From NCBI GenBank assembly GCA_963169635.1, contig CAUJDL010000033.1, positions 1-39,841 of the forward strand: a stretch of DNA of 39,841 nt, read 5' to 3'. Shown piece by piece: positions 26,751 to 34,160 of this stretch. Position 1 is the stretch's first letter. Every line of letters starts with the position of its first letter. The translations under genes and the position numbers were made by a program. This DNA comes from Bacteroidota bacterium. GTDB taxonomy: Bacteria > Bacteroidota > Bacteroidia > Chitinophagales > Chitinophagaceae. The notes beneath the pieces are model-generated. The model ran no database searches. It was given only the letters and a program-made list of their open reading frames with translations, and was not told the DNA's origin.

Positions 26751-27195
26751 ATAAACCTAATTCTTCATCAGCATTCATGATTGCTATAATATTTTTTTTC
26801 TGTTGCTGTTTCATTTTTGTTTTAAACTGTAATACATCTTCATATTTTATTCTTCTATGTTTGCCTACTTTAGCATGAGCAATGATACCTTCATTTAGTA
26901 ATTTAACTAAATGAGGTCTTGAACATCCAAGCATTTCTGCTGCGTATTGTGTAGTAACTTCAGTAGCTATAGGAACAATAGATATTAATTTACCTTGAGC
27001 CATTGCTTTTAATATTTCATTTAAAAGTTTTAACGCACTATAAGGAATTTTAATTTTTTCTTTTGTTTCTTCTATTTCTATTTCTGGTTGTAAAGAATTA
27101 ATCTTTCTTATTTGTTCAGTTAAAATTTGATAAGATTTTTTTGCTACTCTTTGGTCTCTCTTTGTTGGCTTTTTTACTTTATAAATAGTTTTCAT
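26740..27195 (-). CDS. Excisionase-type helix-turn-helix antitoxin
   Basis: Likely antitoxin and autorepressor for the downstream PIN toxin. The 151-residue protein has a basic N-terminus (about 1-35) and a helical middle. The MerR/excisionase HTH is at about 80-125: EVTTQYAAEMLGCSRPHLVKLLNEGIIAHAKVGKHRRIKYEDVLQFK. The C-terminus (NADEELGLYDT) overlaps the toxin start and probably forms the toxin-binding tail. This HTH-plus-PIN pairing recurs in Bacteria. The upstream region (27196-27364) is very AT-rich; I see no clear palindromic operator or TAnnTTTG box. Confidence 0.8.
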   Translation of the reverse strand: MKTIYKVKKPTKRDQRVAKKSYQILTEQIRKINSLQPEIEIEETKEKIKIPYSALKLLNEILKAMAQGKLISIVPIATEVTTQYAAEMLGCSRPHLVKLLNEGIIAHAKVGKHRRIKYEDVLQFKTKMKQQQKKNIIAIMNADEELGLYDT

Positions 27196-27364
27196 AAAAA
27201 TTGATTCAGATAATTTGTTTGTAATTTAAATGAAATAAGTGTAATAAACGAAATATTCAAAACAATATTTTATTCTTAAATATTATTTTCTTTATAAATG
27301 TTAGAATATCAGTAAATTAAAAAATATGATAATTGTCAATGTGTATAAAAAATATTTTATTATT

Positions 27365-28168
27365 TTACTGTAAACACCAAATGATAGCTTCTTCTTTAGT
27401 AGCTTTAAATATTGTAGCATGTGTTTGTGTAGGTGCATACACATACTTGCATTGCAAATTTATTTGACTAATTGATTGAAAAATATTGGCTAATTTTTTT
27501 GTGTATTGTTTAATATCTTTTGTATTAGATGCAGCAATAAAAACTCGTTTGTTTGTAAATGTATTATTTGCTAAAATAGCTTTAGCATTCGTTACTAAAA
27601 AATGATTATTCCACCATAAAGAAGGGTCAAATGTTATATAATTATCAAACAAATTAGGGTCTGATAAAAAAGTTTCTATTATAAATAAACCAGCTAACGA
27701 TTCGCCAATAATAGATTTGGTATTGTTGGTGTTATATTTTTTTTGAATAATTGCAATAAGTTCTTCTTTTATAAAAGCTCTAAAATTTTGTGCACCACCT
27801 ACAACAGGTGCAATTTTTTTATCTTCAATATTAGTGGTAAAACCAGTTAAATCTCTTCTTCTTTGTGTATTCTCTATTCCAACTAAAATAAGTGGACTAA
27901 TTTTATTCTCTTTTATAAGTTTTTTTATTGTATTAGCAACATGAGGAAAATCTTCATTAATACCTCCATCTAACATATATAATACAGGTAATGCAGTATT
28001 GTTAGAAATATAGTTTTCAGGAGTCCAAACATTTATTGTTCTTAATTCATTTACATATTTAGATTGAATAGTAAAAGTTTGATGTAAAGGAATACTATCT
28101 GATTGTTGTGCAAATACATTAACAATAGATACAACAAAAATGTAACTTAATAATGTAATTAATTTCAT
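27365..28168 (-). CDS. Secreted alpha/beta hydrolase, putative esterase family
   Basis: A 267-residue esterase (Esterase_D/IroE-like fold) with a signal peptide ending VNVFAQ at about residue 21, so periplasmic or beyond. Visible sites: RTINVWTPENY and LPVLYMLDGGINEDF near the start, the nucleophile elbow SIIGESLAGLFIIE with Ser, a later acid region FDPSLWWNNH, and the probable catalytic His in TQTHATIF. The length fits the family. The substrate is not evident; relatives cleave siderophore esters or acyl groups. The gene lies 8 bp downstream of a VOC gene on the same strand, so it is probably co-transcribed with it. Confidence 0.82.
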   Translation of the reverse strand: MKLITLLSYIFVVSIVNVFAQQSDSIPLHQTFTIQSKYVNELRTINVWTPENYISNNTALPVLYMLDGGINEDFPHVANTIKKLIKENKISPLILVGIENTQRRRDLTGFTTNIEDKKIAPVVGGAQNFRAFIKEELIAIIQKKYNTNNTKSIIGESLAGLFIIETFLSDPNLFDNYITFDPSLWWNNHFLVTNAKAILANNTFTNKRVFIAASNTKDIKQYTKKLANIFQSISQINLQCKYVYAPTQTHATIFKATKEEAIIWCLQ

Positions 28169-28176
28169 GCTAATTA

Positions 28177-28614
28177 CTATTGTGGCACTTCATCAAAATT
28201 TACCATCCAGTTAATACCAAATTTATCTATAAACATTCCAAAATATGCACCCCAAAAAGTTTTATTCATTGGCATAGTAACTTGTCCACCTACAGATAAA
28301 GCATTAAATAATTTATCTGCTTCTTCTTTAGAAAAAGTATTGATAGAAAGAGAAAAATTATTGCCTTCTTTAAAACTTGCAGCATAAGCACCATAAGTAT
28401 CGCTACCCATTAAGCAAGTTTCGTTACTAATTGGTAAGCTTACATGCATAATTTTATTTACATCTGTAGCTGCAATAGGTTCACTTTTTTCGTTTGGTGG
28501 TATTTCGCCAAAAGTACTGATATAAGTAAAATTGCCACCAAAAACAGATTGATAAAAATCAAAAGCAGCTTTACAATTACCATTAAAAGTTAAATACACA
28601 TTTACTGTTGCCAT
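28177..28614 (-). CDS. PhnB-like VOC family protein
   Basis: A 145-residue cytoplasmic protein of the VOC superfamily, PhnB/3-demethylubiquinone-like subgroup. Signature: VNVYLTFNGNCKAAFDFYQSVFGG (about 4-27), MHVSLPISNETCLMGSD, and WGAYFGMFIDKFGINWMVNFDE near the end. The small size matches single-domain members. The function is unknown despite the name; no phosphonate genes are next to it. It lies 8 bp upstream of the esterase gene and 29 bp downstream of the DUF1569 gene, so the three may form one transcript. Confidence 0.88.
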   Translation of the reverse strand: MATVNVYLTFNGNCKAAFDFYQSVFGGNFTYISTFGEIPPNEKSEPIAATDVNKIMHVSLPISNETCLMGSDTYGAYAASFKEGNNFSLSINTFSKEEADKLFNALSVGGQVTMPMNKTFWGAYFGMFIDKFGINWMVNFDEVPQ

Positions 28615-28643
28615 AATAATAGTTTTTTGTTGATGATGAATAT

Positions 28644-29099
28644 TTATACACCAAATTGTGTTAAGTGATGATGTAGATGTTTATAAAATAAATTATTCCA
28701 TTCTGTAGCTGTTAATTTACCAAAAGAAAAATTTTCTTTTCCGTTAAAATAATTAGCACCTAATTGTTGTGTTTTAAGAATATTTTCTATCAACAAATTT
28801 TTTTCTTTTTCAAAATTTTTAGTTTCGGCCATTTTAAACTCTGGAGCAGTCATTAAATTTTTAGCATAAGGCTTTTCGCTAACTACCATATTTTTTACAA
28901 AAGTTTTTAATAAAAATCTCTTTAAAAAATTGGGCTTTTTAAATTTTTCTGGTTGATAGGTATATGCATAAGTAACATTACAATGTGCCAACATTTGATC
29001 TACACTCATTTTGCCCCAAAGTGGTTGGCTGGTTATTTGCAAATTTTCTATTCGTAGAATTACAGCATCTGCAAATTGCTTGTCAAAAATATTTTTCAT
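28644..29099 (-). CDS. DUF1569 (DinB-superfamily-like) protein
   Basis: A 151-residue protein whose middle reads PLWGKMSVDQMLAHCNVTYAYT (about 26-48), the DUF1569 hallmark, a four-helix DinB-like fold. The final HLHHHLTQFGV offers clustered histidines, consistent with the metal site of DinB-like proteins. No signal peptide. The function is unknown. The start at 29099 is supported by a TATCTTTG box 9-16 bp upstream. It probably heads a DUF1569-VOC-esterase transcript (gaps 29 and 8 bp). Confidence 0.8.
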   Translation of the reverse strand: MKNIFDKQFADAVILRIENLQITSQPLWGKMSVDQMLAHCNVTYAYTYQPEKFKKPNFLKRFLLKTFVKNMVVSEKPYAKNLMTAPEFKMAETKNFEKEKNLLIENILKTQQLGANYFNGKENFSFGKLTATEWNNLFYKHLHHHLTQFGV

Positions 29100-29107
29100 A
29101 CTTATAC

Positions 29108-29115
29108 CAAAGATA
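29108..29115 (-). promoter_or_regulatory. -7 box TATCTTTG of the DUF1569-VOC-esterase unit
   Basis: Perfect TAnnTTTG match 9 bp before the ATG at 29099. A second match, TAGTTTTG, lies about 13 bp further upstream. Confidence 0.45.
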
Positions 29116-29204
29116 TGTTTTGCAAAACTAAAAATTTGTTTGTACTAAACTTTTTTTAGCATAAAAATGAAAATAAAAAAATAGATGAAAGTCTTTTAAG
29201 GAAG

Positions 29205-29326
29205 AAGTTTTAGAGGTTCAAAAGGTTCAAAAGGTTCAAAAGGTTCAAAAGGTTCAAAAAGTTCAAAAGGTTCAAGAGGTTTCAGAGGTTCACAAGTTTT
29301 AAAGTTTACAAGTTTTGGGAGTTTAA
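29205..29326. repeat. 9-bp-period tandem repeat tract (AAAGGTTCA units), second copy
   Basis: The unit's G falls at 29207, 29216, 29225 and so on to 29288 (ten positions at exact 9-bp steps), then 29296, 29304, 29312 and 29321 (steps of 8, 8, 8, 9). Core units are AAAGGTTCA, with variants AAAAGTTCA, AGAGGTTTC and ACAAGTTTT. The same variants in the same order appear, inverted, at 5441-5545. It fills most of the 284-bp gap between the TMEM175 and DUF1569 genes; nothing else is seen there apart from the promoter at 29108. Confidence 0.88.
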
Positions 29327-29383
29327 AGTGCTTTATCAATTGTTGTAAAAAAAAACAACTTACTTTTTTTTATTTGCAATAAA

Positions 29384-29965
29384 TTAATTTTCTGTATAGA
29401 TTAATTTTTCAATTCTTTTATCTGGTACTAACCAAATACATGCAACTATTGCATAACAAATTAACCCTACAATAGGTAAATAAAATGATAAAATAATTCC
29501 TACAATATAAAGTGCAGAAGATATATATTCTTTTGTACTTCTTTTAATTGCCTTAGTTATTTTAGCATCTTTTCCTTCATGCTTTATGGCTACTTTTTCT
29601 AGTATTACAAACATTATAGAACATAATAAAAGATTAATGCCATAAAGACAAACAGGGTTGCTTTTAATATGACTTTCTCCCATCCAAGCTGTTGTAAAAG
29701 GTATAAAGGAAAGTGTAAATAGTAAAGATAAATTAGCCCATAAAATTTTACCATTTACTTTATTTATTACATGAAATAAATGATGATGATTATTCCAATA
29801 AATACCTACATAAATAAAACTAATTAAGTAAGTTAAAAATTTTGGTAAAAGAGGGTAGAGGTTGTAGAAATTATTACCTTCTGGCACTTTAAATTCTAAT
29901 ACCATAATAGTAATGATAATTGCTATTACACCATCACTAAAAGCTTCTAATCTTCCTGTTGTCAT
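29384..29965 (-). CDS. TMEM175 family (DUF1211) potassium channel-like membrane protein
   Basis: A 193-residue inner-membrane protein. It starts with the family signature RLEAFSDGVIAIIITIMVLEFKVP (about 5-28), where FSDG lies in the first helix that lines the pore in prokaryotic TMEM175. About six hydrophobic segments follow, with the loop YWNNHHHLFHVI typical of the family. Bacterial members conduct potassium with low selectivity (family knowledge). The start MTTGRLEAF at 29965 is the usual N-terminus. The 9-bp tandem tract lies downstream. Confidence 0.9.
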   Translation of the reverse strand: MTTGRLEAFSDGVIAIIITIMVLEFKVPEGNNFYNLYPLLPKFLTYLISFIYVGIYWNNHHHLFHVINKVNGKILWANLSLLFTLSFIPFTTAWMGESHIKSNPVCLYGINLLLCSIMFVILEKVAIKHEGKDAKITKAIKRSTKEYISSALYIVGIILSFYLPIVGLICYAIVACIWLVPDKRIEKLIYTEN

Positions 29966-30003
29966 TTAATAAAAATTATACAATAAATATAAGCATTGAT
30001 TTT

Positions 30004-31275
30004 TTATTTGCTACTCTTTAGCAATTTTTTTTGACCTACCGATTGTTTGTTATCATAAAACTGAATAAAATAAATACCATCAATTAAATGAGCAATATTA
30101 ATTTTATTTTCTGCATTTTTTAATATACCTGATTGTACTATTTTACCTGTTACAGTTACTATTTTATAATATATATTTTTTGCAAAATTTTGTTTTATAT
30201 TAAGAAAAGAAGTACTTGGATTGGGATAAATACTAAAACTTTCTGTATTATTTGTGTTATTATTTTCTGTAGTAGTAATAATAATTGTTTTTGCTAAAGT
30301 ATCTGCAATACTACATTTGTTGGCAATAAGTTTTGCTGTATATGTACCAGCATTTTTGTATTGATAAGTAGGAGAAAAATCTGTTGCAGTATTACCATCT
30401 CCAAAATGCCATACATAATTTTTTGTATTGATAGATGTATTGGTAAACTTAACTTGATTACTATCTAACATGGTAATATTAAAATTTGCTTTAGGTATAT
30501 ACTCACCAATATGCCATTTTAATAATTGATTATATACAATATTTTTTGTAGCAGTTCTAATATTTGCAGCATCTGTAGCAGATAAGCTTGCATTAAAATT
30601 GATGAGTGTAGGATCTTTTCTAAAGAAAACAGTATAAAAACAACAAGCAGCAGCATAAGTACCAGCAACAGAAGGATGACTTTCATCTGCTTGATATAAA
30701 TTAATAGATGGATAATTTTCTCTAATATATTTCCATACTGCACCAACAGGCGATAACAGTGCATTATAAGTATCTGCCATTATTGAATATCTTAAATTTA
30801 ATAAGCTATCCATACCTTCATAAGTACATACAGGAGGCCAGAAAGAACAATTATTTGCATCGCCATTTTTTCTTCCCCATGTCATATAAAAAACTGTTTC
30901 GGCACAATTATTTTTTTGATGAATTATACTGTCTAAATATTTTGCAAAAGGAAAAACTTCTGTTTGTACCATACTGATAGGAAATGATGGTAATTGACTT
31001 TGCTCTTGAAGTACTACATAATCCCAATTACCTACAGCAATTTTAGATAATGATGTACTATTAGTAGAGTGTAATTCTAATGTATAACCTCCAGGTGTAT
31101 TACTATCAAAAAATAATTTATCGCCAGTAGATAATGCAATATTTGCTACCATTTGTGGCAAATCATTTACTTGCGTATAACTATTACCTAAAAATAAAAC
31201 TCGTTTTGTTTGGCTTTGTGTGTATGTATTAGTAAAACAAATGATAGAACAAAATAGTGCAAGAATTTTATACAT
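30004..31275 (-). CDS. Secreted SGNH-hydrolase-like protein with PKD domain and T9SS type A sorting domain
   Basis: A 423-residue exported protein. Signal peptide at about 1-19 (ALFCSIICFTNTYTQ). The first 245 residues form an SGNH-like domain: VLFLGNSYTQVNDLP carries the nucleophile Ser block, VLQEQS is a later block, and ADESHPSVAGTYAA carries the Asp-His pair. A PKD domain follows (YVWHFGDGNTATDFSPTYQY, about 290-310), then a C-terminal type A sorting domain (SFSIYPNPSTSFLNIKQ to the end). It is probably anchored to or released from the cell surface by T9SS. The substrate, perhaps an acetylated glycan, is unknown. Confidence 0.82.
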   Translation of the reverse strand: MYKILALFCSIICFTNTYTQSQTKRVLFLGNSYTQVNDLPQMVANIALSTGDKLFFDSNTPGGYTLELHSTNSTSLSKIAVGNWDYVVLQEQSQLPSFPISMVQTEVFPFAKYLDSIIHQKNNCAETVFYMTWGRKNGDANNCSFWPPVCTYEGMDSLLNLRYSIMADTYNALLSPVGAVWKYIRENYPSINLYQADESHPSVAGTYAAACCFYTVFFRKDPTLINFNASLSATDAANIRTATKNIVYNQLLKWHIGEYIPKANFNITMLDSNQVKFTNTSINTKNYVWHFGDGNTATDFSPTYQYKNAGTYTAKLIANKCSIADTLAKTIIITTTENNNTNNTESFSIYPNPSTSFLNIKQNFAKNIYYKIVTVTGKIVQSGILKNAENKINIAHLIDGIYFIQFYDNKQSVGQKKLLKSSK

Positions 31276-31398
31276 AAATTAGCTGAATAAAAATATCATT
31301 AAAGCATCAAAATTATTATAGTTTTTGGTAGATGAAAAAATGAATTTTTAACCAAGTAAGATAATTATTGAAATAGAGAGTTTTGCTTAAAATAATTA

Positions 31399-32949
31399 TT
31401 AATGAACTGCAGTTACATTTACTTTTTTAATACCTTTTAAATTTAATTGAATATTTCTGTCTTTTGCCTTGTTATCATACTGGCTAATAATTTCTAAAAT
31501 ATCATAATCAATAAAATTACAATTACTACCATCAATAGTTAATATACTATCTTCTGGTACATCATCTAACATTTTTCTAAGCTTTACTTTGTTGAGAAAA
31601 GTTACATTGCTATTTAATTTAATTAAGTAAGAGTCAATATTATTTTCTACATTTTTAGAAATAATATATTCTTCTTTAAAATTATTTCGAATGATATAAT
31701 AAATAGCAATAAACAAACCAATACAAACACCTATTAATAAATCAGTTAAAAGAATAGAAAATATTGTAATCATAAAAGGGAGAAATTGTTTTAAACCTAA
31801 ACTCCACATATTAAGAAACAATTTAGGTTTTGCTAAATTATATCCTGTAATAATTAAAATAGCAGATAATGATGCATAAGGAATTTTATTTAATAAAAAT
31901 GGAATAAATACAACTGCTAATAATAAGAATAGTCCATGAGTAAATGCAGAAAGTTTAGTTCTAGCACCAGCATCAATATTTGCAGAGCCTCTCACAATTA
32001 CAGCAGTAATTGGTATTGCACCTAAAAAACCACAAGTCATATTACCTATACCTTGAGCTACTAACTCTCTATTAATAGGTGTAATTCTATTTCTTTTATC
32101 TAATTTATCTATTGCTTCAATACAAAGTAGTGTTTCTAAAGATGCAAGTAAGCCAATTGTAAAACCATCTTTCCAAATTCCGCTAGCAATAAATAATTGG
32201 GAAAAGTCTGGGAAAGTAATATTACTAAAAACATCTGAAGGAATATTAACTAACTGTGTTTGCTTTAAAGAAAAATTTGATGAAGCATTAATAAAAATAT
32301 AATTAACTAATATTCCCATTACTACTATAAGCAATGGAGCAGGAATAAATTTTAATTTATTGGCAAAAGGTTGTTGTAGCAATGCCATAATAATAATAGA
32401 AACAATGGTTATTAAAATTGCTCCTCTGGTAATATGATAATTAAAGTCTATAATATTATCTACAAACTCATTAGTTGAAAATAATTTAAGAATTCCACCT
32501 GCCCAAAAATCTGGTTGGTCGTAACCTAATGCTACAGGTATTTGTTTTGAAATAAGAATGATACCAATAGCTGCTAACATTCCTTTAATTACTGCAGAAG
32601 GAAAATAATTAGCTATAGAACCAAGCTTTAATATACCAAGTATTAACTGAAAAAATCCAGCAATAACAACAGTTAACAAAAAAATCTTATAATCACCATG
32701 AGAAATAATTGATGCAGCAACTACAGTTGTTAAACCTGCTGCTGGTCCTGAAACTGCTAATTGAGAGCCACTAATAAGCGATACAACTAAGCCTCCAATA
32801 ATACCAGATAATATTCCTGAATAAAGTGGTGCACCAGATGCTAAAGCAATTCCTAAACATAATGGTAGTGCAACAAGAAAAACAGAAAGTCCTGCAGGTA
32901 AATCGTATTTTAACCAAATTATTCTATAATATTTAATGGTTCTTTTCAA
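31399..32949 (-). CDS. SulP family inorganic anion transporter
   Basis: A 516-residue membrane transporter with SulP landmarks. The first helices are DLPAGLSVFLVALPLCLGIALASGAPLYSGILSGIIGGLVVSLISGS, then SQLAVSGPAAGLTTVV. A central motif is LIGLL-type FTIGLLASLETLLCIEAIDKLD, and NRELVAQGIGNMTCGFLGAIPIT is the family's most conserved block. The C-terminal STAS-like tail is short (VPEDSILTIDGSNCNFIDYDILEII). Substrates may be sulfate or bicarbonate; no carbonic anhydrase gene lies beside it. No ATG precedes the conserved start, so a TTG at 32949 is used and the exact start is uncertain. A TAATTTTG box at 33030-33037 may be its promoter. Confidence 0.92.
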   Translation of the reverse strand: MKRTIKYYRIIWLKYDLPAGLSVFLVALPLCLGIALASGAPLYSGILSGIIGGLVVSLISGSQLAVSGPAAGLTTVVAASIISHGDYKIFLLTVVIAGFFQLILGILKLGSIANYFPSAVIKGMLAAIGIILISKQIPVALGYDQPDFWAGGILKLFSTNEFVDNIIDFNYHITRGAILITIVSIIIMALLQQPFANKLKFIPAPLLIVVMGILVNYIFINASSNFSLKQTQLVNIPSDVFSNITFPDFSQLFIASGIWKDGFTIGLLASLETLLCIEAIDKLDKRNRITPINRELVAQGIGNMTCGFLGAIPITAVIVRGSANIDAGARTKLSAFTHGLFLLLAVVFIPFLLNKIPYASLSAILIITGYNLAKPKLFLNMWSLGLKQFLPFMITIFSILLTDLLIGVCIGLFIAIYYIIRNNFKEEYIISKNVENNIDSYLIKLNSNVTFLNKVKLRKMLDDVPEDSILTIDGSNCNFIDYDILEIISQYDNKAKDRNIQLNLKGIKKVNVTAVH

Positions 32950-33029
32950 AAGTGTTAGATTGGTTTTAAAATTTAAATTTTATTTGCTAGTATATTAATT
33001 ATGTTCAGTATATGGTTTATACTATTTAA

Positions 33030-33037
33030 CAAAATTA
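33030..33037 (-). promoter_or_regulatory. Possible -7 box TAATTTTG upstream of the SulP gene
   Basis: Perfect TAnnTTTG match about 80 bp before the proposed TTG start, in a 219-bp gap holding no gene. No clear -33. Confidence 0.3.
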
Positions 33038-33168
33038 ACTTTTATACATATTTTGAGGCTAAGGTATCAAAGAAATGCATATATAGAAACTTTAAAAAAT
33101 TTAATGAAGATATAATAGATGTTGATTGATGATAATTAAATTATAATTATCCAATTATTACCTAAGGT

Positions 33169-33381
33169 TTAATCATCATCACTTTTATATGCTAATATAT
33201 CAGCAGGTTGGCAATCCAATGCTTTACAAATAGCTTCTAATGTACTAAAGCGTATTGCTTTTGCCTTTCCTGTCTTTAAGATAGAAAGGTTAGATAATGT
33301 CAAATCAACTCTTTCAGAAAGTTCATTCAGAGATATTTTACGTTTTGCCATCATCACATCTAAATTTACAATGATTGGCAT
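33169..33381 (-). CDS. Small XRE-family helix-turn-helix regulator
   Basis: A 70-residue DNA-binding protein made of a single Cro/XRE-type HTH: LDVMMAKRKISLNELSERVDLTLSNLSILKTGKAKAIRFSTLEAICKALDCQPADILAYKSDDD. It resembles the YozG-like regulators that accompany DUF2975 membrane proteins. It begins 3 bp after the stop of the DUF2975 gene, so the two are translated from one mRNA. A near-perfect 11-bp inverted repeat overlapping the operon's -33 element (33961-33987) is a good candidate for its own operator. Confidence 0.92.
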   Translation of the reverse strand: MPIIVNLDVMMAKRKISLNELSERVDLTLSNLSILKTGKAKAIRFSTLEAICKALDCQPADILAYKSDDD

Positions 33382-33384
33382 AGT

Positions 33385-33921
33385 TTATACTGTTAAATCG
33401 TTTTCGTTTTGAATTTCTACTCCTTTTTTTACAATGGTTGCAATAATATAAATTACAGCACCCATTAAAATAAATCCTTGACTATCTGCCCAAAATTGGT
33501 TTAAGTTGTCAAGTGCAAAACCTTTTTGGTGTAAGTTTTTAACAAACTCTCTGGCAATATAACTTAATAGCCCAATACTTAGCGTAAAATAACTTATCAA
33601 TAATATTTGTTTAGATACAAAGTTGTTGAATGGTTTAGATAAATTCATTTTGTGCATTAAATGAATTACCTGATAAAATAATACAGCTTTTAAAATTGCA
33701 ATTATTAGTATAAAACTATACATACTAAAAAATACCATTTTACTTTGTTGATATATGACTGTAATATCTAATTTTTGATAAAGATTTTGCAGTAATGATG
33801 GGTTATAAATACTGAAAAAGAAATTAACTAATAAGCCTCCTGCTTCTACAGAAAGTCCTACAAAAATGAGCCATGCTACAACATATAAGCTCCAAAATAC
33901 GAAGTTGTTTGTTTTTGACAT
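33385..33921 (-). CDS. DUF2975 membrane protein, partner of XRE regulator
   Basis: A 178-residue inner-membrane protein with four hydrophobic segments: FVFWSLYVVAWLIFVGLSV (about 7-25), MVFFSMYSFILIIAILKAVLFYQVIHLMHKMNLSKPF (about 62-98), ILLISYFTLSIGLLSYIA, and GFILMGAVIYIIATIVKKGVEIQNENDLTV at the C-terminus. The pattern, with the LSKPF loop and the closing VKKGVEIQ-NDLTV, is DUF2975. Its function is unknown; the family is nearly always coupled to a small XRE gene, as here, suggesting that the membrane protein informs or sequesters the regulator (inference). Confidence 0.88.
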   Translation of the reverse strand: MSKTNNFVFWSLYVVAWLIFVGLSVEAGGLLVNFFFSIYNPSLLQNLYQKLDITVIYQQSKMVFFSMYSFILIIAILKAVLFYQVIHLMHKMNLSKPFNNFVSKQILLISYFTLSIGLLSYIAREFVKNLHQKGFALDNLNQFWADSQGFILMGAVIYIIATIVKKGVEIQNENDLTV

Positions 33922-33949
33922 TGTAATTAAAGTTTTAAATTTGATGTCG

Positions 33950-33987
33950 CAAACATAATAAATATTTATTGATAAACAATAAATATT
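33950..33987 (-). promoter_or_regulatory. Promoter of DUF2975-XRE operon with overlapping palindromic operator
   Basis: A -7 box TATGTTTG (33950-33957) and a -33 TTG (33977-33979) are separated by exactly 19 bp, the spacing of the Bacteroidota consensus. A perfect inverted repeat AATATTTATTG / CAATAAATATT (33961-33971, 33977-33987; 5-bp spacer) fills the space between the boxes and covers the -33 TTG. A repressor bound there would block RNA polymerase. Confidence 0.65.
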
Positions 33988-34058
33988 ATTTAAAAATCAA
34001 AAAATAATTATTATTTATAAATTAAAAAGTTCCTCATATAGTTATTTGTAAAACACAT

Positions 34059-34142
34059 ATAGTAATTAAAAAAACACAAGGCATTAAACATAAAAGCTCC
34101 CCCTTGAAAAATCATTGCTTCTATGCCTAAATGCCTTGTGTT
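34059..34142 (-). terminator. Long-loop hairpin terminator downstream of the LamG protein gene
   Basis: Perfect 13-bp arms AACACAAGGCATT (34073-34085) and AATGCCTTGTGTT (34130-34142) with a 44-nt loop. On the minus strand the closing arm leads into TTTTTTTAATT. The loop can form a small inner AAGC/GCTT stem and contains GGGGG. It starts 18 bp after the LamG gene's stop. Confidence 0.6.
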
Positions 34143-34160
34143 GGCTGATGATAAAAAATC

